NCBI RefSeq assembly: GCF_900101855.1
Contig: NZ_FMVC01000001.1
Span: 858,721-922,720 of the forward strand
From: Flavobacterium anhuiense
GTDB lineage: Bacteria; Bacteroidota; Bacteroidia; Flavobacteriales; Flavobacteriaceae
Direction: 5' to 3'
Length of the DNA: 64,000 bases
Shown here: piece by piece, positions 45,156 through 53,136 of the stretch
Numbering within the stretch: the stretch's first letter is position 1
How the letters are laid out: each line of letters begins with the position of its first letter
Translations under genes and position numbers: made by a program
Notes under the pieces: model-generated
Told to the model about the DNA's origin: nothing
The model's database searches: none
The model's input: only the letters and a program-made list of their open reading frames with translations

Positions 45156-45186
45156 AAAAGCCAGACAGTATTGTCTGGCTTTTTTT
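45156..45186 (+). terminator. atpDC terminator
   Basis: 12-bp stem (AAAAGCCAGACA at 45156-45167, complement 45172-45183), 4-base loop, T tract. Confidence 0.85.
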
Positions 45187-45282
45187 ATTTTGCTATTTAT
45201 TGGTCTTAATGTATTCGTCAGAAAATTAACAAAATAGATAAAAAAGCACATAAAAAAATGTAATATTTTACTGTATATATGC

Positions 45283-45290
45283 TACGTTTG
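45283..45290 (+). promoter_or_regulatory. Possible -7 box of small secreted gene
   Basis: TACGTTTG matches TAnnTTTG, 29 bp before the ATG at 45320. No TTG at the usual distance. Confidence 0.4.
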
Positions 45291-45319
45291 TAAATAGTAT
45301 TAACATTTAAAAAAATATT

Positions 45320-45589
45320 ATGAAAAAAGTTTTTTTAGGAATGCTGCTAATCGCATTAGGTTTTGGGACAATGTCTCTAACTACAAGTTCTGATAATGTT
45401 ACTAAAGTTTCTGTAGAAGCTTCAAAAGTCGTAGTTGGTCCAACCTATACGGCTCCTTGGTTGGGAATCTGTTGTGAATCGCCGCTCACTGCTGCGGAAC
45501 GTGATATCGTAAAACGTGGGTATCCTGCGACTACGCAATACACGATTAATAGTACAACAAGTAATACGGTCACGTACACGATTTATTAA
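45320..45589 (+). CDS. Small secreted protein of unknown function
   Basis: 89 residues. A signal peptide (MKKVFLGMLLIALGFGTMSL) is followed by a short mature part of about 65 residues. It contains one vicinal Cys pair (LGICCESPLTAAERD, about residues 48-62) and a beta-like, Thr-rich tail (ATTQYTINSTTSNTVTYTIY). I recognise no family. It is transcribed alone: a TACGTTTG promoter box precedes it and a hairpin terminator (45611-45634) follows, which supports that the gene is real. Candidate roles (peptide, adhesive or bacteriocin-like) are only guesses. Confidence 0.7.
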   Translation: MKKVFLGMLLIALGFGTMSLTTSSDNVTKVSVEASKVVVGPTYTAPWLGICCESPLTAAERDIVKRGYPATTQYTINSTTSNTVTYTIY

Positions 45590-45610
45590 ATGCTTACAGC
45601 AAATATATTT

Positions 45611-45636
45611 AAGCCAGATTTTATAGTCTGGCTTTT
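45611..45636 (+). terminator. Terminator of small secreted gene
   Basis: 8-bp stem (AAGCCAGA 45611-45618, complement 45627-45634) followed by T tract. Its stem resembles that of the atpDC terminator. Confidence 0.7.
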
Positions 45637-45718
45637 TTATTTTCTTACTTTTGAAGTATCAAAATCTCTTTATAAAATATTTGATCAATTGTAAAAGCTC
45701 AGTAAGCTTTTGCACTTT

Positions 45719-45740
45719 GTTTCATCATTCATGATGAAAC
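45719..45740. promoter_or_regulatory. 9-bp inverted repeat, possible operator
   Basis: GTTTCATCA-ttca-TGATGAAAC, a perfect inverted repeat 35 bp before the ATG at 45776. The length and symmetry suit a dimeric repressor, but no regulator gene is adjacent. Confidence 0.45.
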
Positions 45741-45775
45741 ATAACTTTTTATGTCAAATTTTATAAAGAATATAT

Positions 45776-46414
45776 ATGAAAAATATATCAAAAGTTGCTG
45801 TTCTTGGCGGCGGTGGAAGAACAGGAAAATACCTTGTAAAACAGTTATTGAAAAACGGATTTAGTGTAAAACTTCTATTAAGAAATCCGGACAATTTTAC
45901 CATTCAAAATTCAAAAATAGAAATCATTAAGGGAGATGCTCTTAGTGAGGAATCTGTAAGTTTATTACTCGGAGATTGTCAAGCTGTAATAAATACTATC
46001 GGTCAGAGAATGGGAGAACCGATGGTGGCAAGTCGGGCGACAAAAAATGTTTTGAATGCTATGGATGCATATGGAATTCAAAGATATTTGCTTTTAGCAG
46101 GGCTAAATATCGATACCCCATTTGATAAAAAGAGCCCCAAAACAATTATGGCGACGGACTGGATGAAAACTAATTTTCCTGAAATCCAGAAAGACCGACA
46201 ATTCACTTATGATCTTTTAAGCAGCAGTAAGATTGATTGGACACAAGTTCGTGTTCCGCTAATTGTTTTTTCTGATGAGAGTAATGAAATCTCTGTAAAT
46301 CTCGAAGATTGTTTGGGAGATAAAATTACAGAGTTGGACATTTCGAAGTTTTTGGTAAAAGAAATGGTCGAGTCAAATTACATTAGACAATCGCCTTTTA
46401 TAAGTGCTATTTAA
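45776..46414 (+). CDS. NAD(P)-binding (Rossmann) oxidoreductase
   Basis: 212 residues of the NAD(P)H-binding atypical short-chain dehydrogenase type (NmrA/BVR-B-like). The cofactor loop VAVLGGGGRTGKYLVKQLLK (about residues 7-26) fits G-x-x-G-x-x-G. A second block is LLGDCQAVINTIGQRMGEP (about residues 64-82). It probably uses NADPH and may reduce a flavin or quinone, or simply sense the cofactor; the family is diverse. A 9-bp inverted repeat upstream suggests regulation. A hairpin terminator follows. Confidence 0.82.
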   Translation: MKNISKVAVLGGGGRTGKYLVKQLLKNGFSVKLLLRNPDNFTIQNSKIEIIKGDALSEESVSLLLGDCQAVINTIGQRMGEPMVASRATKNVLNAMDAYGIQRYLLLAGLNIDTPFDKKSPKTIMATDWMKTNFPEIQKDRQFTYDLLSSSKIDWTQVRVPLIVFSDESNEISVNLEDCLGDKITELDISKFLVKEMVESNYIRQSPFISAI

Positions 46415-46422
46415 ATTTAGAA

Positions 46423-46457
46423 AAACGGCGGATTCCTTATAATCTGCCGTTTATTTT
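46423..46457 (+). terminator. Terminator after the Rossmann gene
   Basis: 12-bp stem with one G-U pair (AAACGGCGGATT 46423-46434 and AATCTGCCGTTT 46441-46452), T-rich tail. Confidence 0.7.
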
Positions 46458-46488
46458 ATTCTAATAGGAATTGCCTAACTTTGTTTTT

Positions 46489-47625
46489 ATGGAATTGCAT
46501 GAAAATCTTAAACGTAAAATAGAAAGATGTAAACAAGAAAATCTGTTTAGAAAATTGCCTGTATTTAATAATCTGATTGATTTCTCTTCTAATGATTATA
46601 TAAGATTTTCTAAATCAGAAATTATTTACAAGCATACTCATGCTTATTTATTAGAAAATGAGATTTTTCAAAACGGAGCTACAGGCTCAAGATTGACCAC
46701 AGGAAACCATTCGTTATATCAAATTGCAGAGAGTTTTATGGTGCAATTTCATGAGGTAGAATCAGCTTTAATTTTCAATTCGGGTTATGATGCCAATTTG
46801 GGATTTTTTAGCGCTGTACCGCAAGAAAACGATGTTGTTTTGTATGATGAATTGTGTCATGTTTCTATAAAAGATGGAATTGCAATGTCTAAAGCAAAAT
46901 CATATTCCTTTGTTCACAATGATTTTGAAGATTTAGAAAAGTATATTCTTAAACTTCCAGATAGAATAATTTACATTGTAACTGAAACGGTCTTTTCTAT
47001 GGATGGTGATAGCCCAAATTTAGAAGAATTAGTACAGCTTTCGGAAAAATACAATTGTTATTTGGTTGTTGATGAAGCTCATGCTTTGGGAGTTTTTGGA
47101 GAAAAAGGGGAAGGTTTAAGTCAGTATCTAAAGTTGCATCATAAAATTTTTGCTAGAATTGTAACTTTTGGAAAAGCTCTGGGATGTCAAGGTGCGGCAA
47201 TTTTAGGAAGTATAGAGCTAAGAGATTATCTGGTCAATTTTGCTCGAAGTTTTATATATTCAACTGCTTTGTCTCCTCATACTGTTGCGACAATTTTTAC
47301 TGCATACCAGCAATTGGAAATAGAAAAAGCTGCTATTGAAAAGCTTCGTCAGAATATTATATTTTTCAATCAGCAGAAAAATTTGTTAGGACTAAAGCCA
47401 ATGTTTGTTCACAGTAAATCTTCAATACATTCTGCTATTATTCCAGGAAATAATAATGTGAACGAGTTATCACAGCAACTTCAAGATAGAGGATTTGATG
47501 TTCATTCTATTCTTTCTCCGATTGTTCCAGAAGGACAAGAACGTCTTCGTTTTTGTATTCACAGTTATAATTCGCAAGAAGAAATTAACCAAGTTTTGGA
47601 ATTGGTTAGAGATTTTGTTTTTTGA
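46489..47625 (+). CDS. bioF: PLP enzyme, BioF-like (AONS family)
   Basis: 378 residues from ATG 46489 (MELHENLKRKIERCKQEN); a TTG-initiated version from 46471 is not needed. It belongs to the alpha-oxoamine synthase family, like 8-amino-7-oxononanoate synthase of biotin synthesis. Motifs: ATGSRLTTGNHSLY (about residues 70-83), FNSGYDANLGFFS, TETVFSMDGDSPNLEEL (about residues 165-181), VDEAHALGVFG (PLP ring Asp) and the PLP Lys in VTFGKALGCQGAA (about residue 228). No other biotin genes are adjacent, so 2-amino-3-ketobutyrate ligase-like or another family activity is possible. A convergent terminator follows. Confidence 0.85.
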   Translation: MELHENLKRKIERCKQENLFRKLPVFNNLIDFSSNDYIRFSKSEIIYKHTHAYLLENEIFQNGATGSRLTTGNHSLYQIAESFMVQFHEVESALIFNSGYDANLGFFSAVPQENDVVLYDELCHVSIKDGIAMSKAKSYSFVHNDFEDLEKYILKLPDRIIYIVTETVFSMDGDSPNLEELVQLSEKYNCYLVVDEAHALGVFGEKGEGLSQYLKLHHKIFARIVTFGKALGCQGAAILGSIELRDYLVNFARSFIYSTALSPHTVATIFTAYQQLEIEKAAIEKLRQNIIFFNQQKNLLGLKPMFVHSKSSIHSAIIPGNNNVNELSQQLQDRGFDVHSILSPIVPEGQERLRFCIHSYNSQEEINQVLELVRDFVF

Positions 47626-47660
47626 TTGAGTGCAAGGATTTAAGTTCGTTTAAATAGAAT

Positions 47661-47699
47661 AAAACAAGAAACCCATCTTTACGATGGGTTTCTTGTTTT
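47661..47699. terminator. Bidirectional terminator
   Basis: 17-bp perfect stem (AAAACAAGAAACCCATC at 47661-47677, complement 47683-47699) with a 5-base loop between two convergent genes; its end touches the stop of the giant gene. Confidence 0.88.
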
Positions 47700-50600
47700 T
47701 AGTTATATATGATTTTCTTTGTGACTACACTGTTATTTTCTAGAATCACTTTTACTAATAAAACTTGATTGCCAGAATATAAGTTTTTAATCTCTAATTC
47801 TTTTGTGTCAACTTTAGTTTTATTATAAAGCATTTGACCTCCAATGGTATAGATTTGTACTTCTTTAATGTTTTCAGTTCCGCTAGTTACATTTACTGCT
47901 TTTGATTTTACAGAAACTAAAACTCCATCTTTTAAATTCTCAAAATCATCAGTGCCTAATGTTTTCTTCGTATAGCGAAGGACAAAACGATCTGTAAAGG
48001 TTCCAATAGCTGTTTTAAAAGTATAATTAGAAGTGCGCAAGTCAGTTATAATACCTGTTGTTTTGTCTTCTAGATAAACCGCCTGAGTATTAAAGAATCC
48101 GTCAGCGTGATCAATTGAAATTGTAAGATCGCCTTCAACAGTACTTTTATAACCAATAGGGACAAGGTCAGAATTATCAAAGGGCAAGGCACGGCCTTGA
48201 ACGGTTAATTTTTTAGCTTCGCTGATACTATAAAAATCAATATAGGAGTTGCTTCCCATTGTTGTGGCGTCATAATTATAATCTAAATTATTGGTTGCTC
48301 CAGTTGCATATCCAATAAGCATTTGCTTAAACGCGCCTTGAGAATTCGTTAAGTTTAGCCATAAACGATTTTTTTCGATTTGGCCTGTTTTTTCAGTGGT
48401 CTTAAAGAATGTAGTGTTTTTGGCTTTAACTCTTTGTTCGTTTGTAAATAAAATAGAGCTTACATTTGGCTGAGTAAAAAATCCTTGTCCAGTAGCAATA
48501 TAACCGTTAGGAACCTGTCCTTTTGGCGATGGTTGTGTTTGTCCCATTAATGTGAAAACAGCAAAATCGGCGCTATCATAAGTGAATGTGTTTGTTCCCT
48601 CGATTTTTTTCGGGGGAGTATTATGTGACCAAAAATATAAAGGTCCAACATCTCCATTGTCTAGAATGAACTTTTCAGCATCAATAGAAGATGGGTAAGG
48701 GTTACCTAATAAATTTAATTTTCCGCTTACAATTTGGATTTGGATGTTTCCATTGTTTGGAACTCCTGTGAATTTCGCAGTAAAATTGCTTGGAGTTGCC
48801 AAATCATATGTTTGTGGCGCTCTAATACTGTATCCGTATCCCGCTTCCATAACTTTTTGACCATAGTAGCTAGGAACCCATTTTGTGGTAGTTGCATTCC
48901 AATAATGATATTTGTCATACAAAGTTTCTGGAGACAAATCATGCATAGACAAACCGATTACGGGTGATGACCAATATGTTACATCGTAACGTACTACATT
49001 GGTTGTTCTTTGTATTTCAAAAGCTTTTGCACTTCCCGTAAGCATATTTTTGGCTGTTGAAGTTTGAAGCAATGATCCTCCATCTAAAATCAGTAGTTTT
49101 CCTTCTCCAAGAATATTTATGTCCTCATCAACGGTTAAGGTTATATCTTTTGGAACTGTTAATGTAACTTTATCGTTTATTTTACAAGAGCATACTGTAA
49201 GATCAGATGTTAATTGTGTATTTGAATTGATTACTAAAGAGCTTCCATTTGGGGTAGCCGCACCGTTGTAATTTGTTTCAATTTTAATAAAATTCAAATT
49301 CAGTCTTGCACTTTGTTTGTAATCTTTTAGACGAATTTCAACTTTAGAATTTTTGCCTAAAACTCTTGGACTAGATAATACGTTGTTTACAGGCGCATTA
49401 TCATTAATGTTTCCTGGCGAAGTGTAAACTGGAGTGGTAGCGTTTTCATCATCAATGAAAATTTGCACTTGATCATCGCAGTTTGTAATTTGTATTTGAT
49501 AGGTTCCACAAGGGAATCCTTGTCTTTTATAAACCAAAGTAAAGTAATCTTGAGGAACAGGTGCTCCTTGCCAGCCAGATATAGCAGGATTAAAGGAAGG
49601 TGATTCTGCAAGAGCAAATGAGTCTGTAGTATTAATGTTTACTGGATTAACACTATAATATCCAGCATAGCTGTTTTGTGGAATTGTAAAATTATTTCCA
49701 CTATCTGCGGTAGTAAATCCGTAAACTTTCCACAAATTATCTCCAAAAGCATAAGGTGCAGTATTATTTCCTGCTATTAAGCCCATTGAATACTGTATTC
49801 TAGAATCGGTTGTTTTTTCATAATATTCCAAGTCAAAAGTATACTCAACGCCAGCAGTCAATTGCATATTTACTGCCTTTTGTGAATAATTTACACCAGA
49901 CCATTGATTAATTATTTTGGTAGTACCAGAAGCTGTAGTTAAATATAAACGATAGTAATCATCGCCTCCAACGGTAATATTGTAAGTGCCTGTTACATCA
50001 ACTTTGGTCTTCATTTTATAACGGACAAAGAAGTAATTTGTTGGCGATTCGCATAACTGCGGATTTAATCCCGTAACCGCTCCTTGTACAACATCACGGT
50101 TAAATAGTTTATTTTCTTCAACCTGCCCTATATAGGTCATGTTTGAAATTGGAAGAGTTGTAGGTGTTTCAGGATTCGGATCTACAGGATCACCTGTTGA
50201 TGGGAGGTTTGTAGTTTTGTAAACATAACCTATCCATTTATTGTCTCCATATTTAATTTGATCTCCAACAACATTGCAAACAGGTGCAGTAGCATTAACA
50301 GTTACAGTAGCAGAAGAATAATTAGAATTAGTATTTTTAAGAGTGTATGTAAATGTTGCAGATCCAGTAAAATTTGCTGCAGGTGTAAAGGTGATATTGT
50401 TAAGGCCGTTTACAGTTACAGTGCCATTAGTTGGTTGTGTTACCGTTATGGCTTCTAAAGGATAGCCGCCAATAACATCATTATCTAAAATAGGGATTGT
50501 TACAGCTTGATTTGATGGAGTTGAAACAATATCATTCTTTGCTGTTAAGGTAAAAACATCTTCGATTGTTCCTGTGATTACTGGACCTTCTGGACTTCCA

Positions 50601-51967
50601 TTACCATTTTTAATTTCAAAAGTATTGTTACTAGCATAAACATAAAATCTAATGTACAGGGTTTCTCCAGGCGATAAGGTGTTTAGACCTGATGCGATAT
50701 TATTAGTTAACGACGTCCATGATGAGGCAGCATTACTTTCTGGTATTAATGTCTGAGCACCATTCGTAAAATCTGGATTCTTAGAATATTTTACAAGAAA
50801 CTTTTGATTCTTTCCTCGGTAAGTAAAATTAAATTGTTTAAGATTTAATTTGTGTTTAGAATCGGGTGCGATTTTAAATTGAATGTATTTAGTTTCATCT
50901 GCCTTATCTACAATATTAGGGTTATAAGAAGGAGTAGGCCAGCCGTTAGTTTGAAAAAATGCATTATTTGGGTTTTGAAATATATAATCTAAACTTATGT
51001 TAGTGCCCGCCTTTGTAATTGGAGAGTTTGGGTCCACATATTGTTTGGTTACGGGATTAAAAGTGTCATCGGCTCCATCCCAAAGTGATAGAAAGTCTGT
51101 TGTGTCTTGATTTACGGTTACTTTTATGGTTCCTGTAGATGTTTCTGTTGCATTTGAGATGGTGTAGTTGAAAACAGAAGTGCCAAGAAATCCAGCAGCA
51201 GGATTAAAAGTTATAGTTTTATCAGGATTAATTATCGCAGTTCCTTCAGCTGCTGACGGAGGTGTAGAAATAACCAAAGTGGTTACGTTGGCTTTGTTTA
51301 CGTCATTGCTTAGCGGATTTATATTAACTGCTACATCTTTTGTAGTGGTAACGTAATCGTTGATAGCTAATATTTTACTAGCATCAAAGCTTAATACTTC
51401 ACCATTGATGGTAGGTACAGTATTTCCGCTTCCAGTTCTGATTTGGAAGTCGTTATTAGTGTAATAAGCATAAATTCTAACATAAACTTTTTCAGTAGGT
51501 AAGACAGGATTTATTTCTTCAGAAAAATTCAATGTGTATTGTGTCCAATCACTCGTAATTGATGTTGCTGTAAGAAGATTAAAAACACCAGATGAGAAAT
51601 CAGATTGTTTGGAATATTTAATTGTATATTTTTGAGAACCTGGAGATTTACATTCAAAAATGAATGTGCTTAAGTTTACCTTGTTTCCTGTTTTAGGCCC
51701 CAAAGCAAATTGTACATATTTTGTCGGATCATATTGGCCACCTTTGTTTAGAGGCGTTGGCCAGCCACTACTGGCAAAAAAAGTGTTTGCGGCATTGTTA
51801 GATGTATATGTATTGGTTACAGTTGCTGATAAATCAGAACCGTTAATTGTTCCTATTGGAACAGGAGCATATCTATTGCTAGAATTTGCTGCGTCCCATT
51901 TTACTAAAGCAGTTTGAGCAAATCCAAAAAAAGGCAATAATAAGAATAAAAGTAGAGTTTTTTTCAT
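47699..51967 (-). CDS. Giant T9SS-secreted protein with cadherin-like and PA14-like repeats
   Basis: 1422 residues. Signal peptide (MKKTLLLFLLLPFFGFAQ). Two copies of a beta-sandwich unit (about 19-200 and 290-475; both with 'FF...GWPTP' and 'L..F.F' blocks) alternate with Big_9/cadherin-like domains (LVISTPPSAAEGTAIINPDK; AVTIPILDNDVIGG). Two PA14-like units follow (about 560-900; VGGDDYYRLYLTT, DDQVQIFIDDENA). The C-terminal ~520 residues are homologous to those of 53137-57912 and 58064-61918 and end in a sorting region (ENIKEVQIYTIGGQMLYN ... QVLLVKVILEN...KKIIYN). That end resembles the type C T9SS signal. It is thus exported and probably anchored on the cell surface, perhaps binding glycan or protein. 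Confidence 0.88.
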   Translation of the reverse strand: MKKTLLLFLLLPFFGFAQTALVKWDAANSSNRYAPVPIGTINGSDLSATVTNTYTSNNAANTFFASSGWPTPLNKGGQYDPTKYVQFALGPKTGNKVNLSTFIFECKSPGSQKYTIKYSKQSDFSSGVFNLLTATSITSDWTQYTLNFSEEINPVLPTEKVYVRIYAYYTNNDFQIRTGSGNTVPTINGEVLSFDASKILAINDYVTTTKDVAVNINPLSNDVNKANVTTLVISTPPSAAEGTAIINPDKTITFNPAAGFLGTSVFNYTISNATETSTGTIKVTVNQDTTDFLSLWDGADDTFNPVTKQYVDPNSPITKAGTNISLDYIFQNPNNAFFQTNGWPTPSYNPNIVDKADETKYIQFKIAPDSKHKLNLKQFNFTYRGKNQKFLVKYSKNPDFTNGAQTLIPESNAASSWTSLTNNIASGLNTLSPGETLYIRFYVYASNNTFEIKNGNGSPEGPVITGTIEDVFTLTAKNDIVSTPSNQAVTIPILDNDVIGGYPLEAITVTQPTNGTVTVNGLNNITFTPAANFTGSATFTYTLKNTNSNYSSATVTVNATAPVCNVVGDQIKYGDNKWIGYVYKTTNLPSTGDPVDPNPETPTTLPISNMTYIGQVEENKLFNRDVVQGAVTGLNPQLCESPTNYFFVRYKMKTKVDVTGTYNITVGGDDYYRLYLTTASGTTKIINQWSGVNYSQKAVNMQLTAGVEYTFDLEYYEKTTDSRIQYSMGLIAGNNTAPYAFGDNLWKVYGFTTADSGNNFTIPQNSYAGYYSVNPVNINTTDSFALAESPSFNPAISGWQGAPVPQDYFTLVYKRQGFPCGTYQIQITNCDDQVQIFIDDENATTPVYTSPGNINDNAPVNNVLSSPRVLGKNSKVEIRLKDYKQSARLNLNFIKIETNYNGAATPNGSSLVINSNTQLTSDLTVCSCKINDKVTLTVPKDITLTVDEDINILGEGKLLILDGGSLLQTSTAKNMLTGSAKAFEIQRTTNVVRYDVTYWSSPVIGLSMHDLSPETLYDKYHYWNATTTKWVPSYYGQKVMEAGYGYSIRAPQTYDLATPSNFTAKFTGVPNNGNIQIQIVSGKLNLLGNPYPSSIDAEKFILDNGDVGPLYFWSHNTPPKKIEGTNTFTYDSADFAVFTLMGQTQPSPKGQVPNGYIATGQGFFTQPNVSSILFTNEQRVKAKNTTFFKTTEKTGQIEKNRLWLNLTNSQGAFKQMLIGYATGATNNLDYNYDATTMGSNSYIDFYSISEAKKLTVQGRALPFDNSDLVPIGYKSTVEGDLTISIDHADGFFNTQAVYLEDKTTGIITDLRTSNYTFKTAIGTFTDRFVLRYTKKTLGTDDFENLKDGVLVSVKSKAVNVTSGTENIKEVQIYTIGGQMLYNKTKVDTKELEIKNLYSGNQVLLVKVILENNSVVTKKIIYN

Positions 51968-52374
51968 GCTAAATGTTTTTTATCAATTTGTTATGCTGGC
52001 ATAGGACTTCCGAACCAAACAAAGGTATGTACATTTACGAGCTGAATATTGGCGTGGTTTTAAGAACCCCGATATAATCGATGAACTAAAAAAATACTCG
52101 ATGAAGCACATTAAAAATTTTAATGTTAGACAATTATTCTTATAAAATTCCCAATATTATTGAAGGAATAATTGTGTTAACTTTATTTTTTTTAAACAGT
52201 TTTTTGAAGTTTTAGACTGAAAAACGTCTAGTTTGCTATAAATTCTGCAAAAATGGAATATTTTATAACCAAAAGTTGTTTGGTTTGAAAGGGTGATTTT
52301 TTAATGACTTTTTGACAAAAAACAAAATAGCTTGGAAAAGGATAAAAAGGCACTTTTTTAAGATAAAAGGGAAT
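51968..52374. other. Intergenic region, giant gene and recX
   Basis: 407 bp of AT-rich DNA between the giant minus-strand gene and the stop of recX, both on the minus strand. It must hold the giant gene's promoter. TACCTTTG on the minus strand (52020-52027) is a good -7 box, about 53 bp before its ATG. Otherwise I see nothing. Confidence 0.45.
52020..52027 (-). promoter_or_regulatory. Possible -7 box of giant gene
   Basis: TACCTTTG on the minus strand matches TAnnTTTG, about 53 bp before the start of the giant gene. No TTG at the usual distance. Confidence 0.4.
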
Positions 52375-52857
52375 TTAGTTTTCTTCCAGTTCCTTAACTT
52401 TTTCATACACTAGATTACTTTCGTAACCTCTTCGTAACATATAGTCGCAGAACTTTTTACGTTTTTTAAGAAGATTGGTTTCTAAGATATTATTCCAGCA
52501 TCTTTCTGCTAGATTTTCAAAAGTCTCAAAATATTCTTCGGTCGAAATTTCTTTCAAAGCCAAAGTAATATTTGTTGAAGAAATATTTCTTGCTTTAAGT
52601 TCGTTGGTAATCCTGATTTTTCCCCAATGCTTAATTCGATGTTTGCCTCTAGCAAAGCTGCAGGCAAAACGGGTTTCGTTTAGAAAATTTCCCTCAATCA
52701 GCTGTACGACAATACTGTCAATCTCATCACGAGTCATTTTTAGGCTGTATAACTTATCAACCACTTCGTCATGACAACGTTCTTGATAAGCACAAAAATG
52801 CTCTAACTTTTGTAAAGCTTCTTTGATAGTAAAAGTGTTATTCATCGGCTTTTTCAT
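52375..52857 (-). CDS. recX: Regulatory protein RecX
   Basis: 160 residues, normal RecX size, made of three-helix repeats: LQKLEHFCAYQERCHDEVVD (about 15-34), IVVQLIEGNFLNETRFACSFAR (about 50-71), RIKHWGKIRITNELKARNIS (about 74-93). These match the family block 'L-x-x-R-x-x-S-x-x-E-L' in altered form and the 'D-x-x-R-x-x-A-x-x-Y' position. RecX binds RecA filaments and limits their activity. The recA gene is not in the window. It is a single gene, divergent from the giant gene at 53137. Confidence 0.85.
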   Translation of the reverse strand: MKKPMNNTFTIKEALQKLEHFCAYQERCHDEVVDKLYSLKMTRDEIDSIVVQLIEGNFLNETRFACSFARGKHRIKHWGKIRITNELKARNISSTNITLALKEISTEEYFETFENLAERCWNNILETNLLKKRKKFCDYMLRRGYESNLVYEKVKELEEN

Positions 52858-52949
52858 GCATTTTAACGTTTAAATCAAATATTGGTCAAATAGTTATAAA
52901 TTAATTCTGAAATTTGTTAATATTTTACAAAAAGAAATAAATTATAACC

Positions 52950-52979
52950 TTGTGTATTAGGCTAATTTAAATATTTTTG
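52950..52979 (+). promoter_or_regulatory. Promoter of giant gene at 53137
   Basis: TTG at 52950-52952, a 19-bp spacer, then TATTTTTG at 52972-52979. It is an exact -33/-7 match of the Bacteroidota pattern. The expected leader is about 150 bases. Confidence 0.6.
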
Positions 52980-53136
52980 TACGGAATTTTAACATTTTTG
53001 GATATCGGCTAAAGAGCCAATATTTAACATTTTGAATTCCAATATAATACCAAAAGACCATTCATTTTTTGAAAGGAATTGCCTTTTTTGCTTTTAAGCA
53101 ACCAAAAACAAATTTAAAACAAATACCTACTAACAT

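Noticed and set aside
45611..45636. Shared stem of two terminators (AAGCCAGA) as a repeat family
   Set aside because: Only eight bases are shared with 45156-45183; chance similarity is possible.
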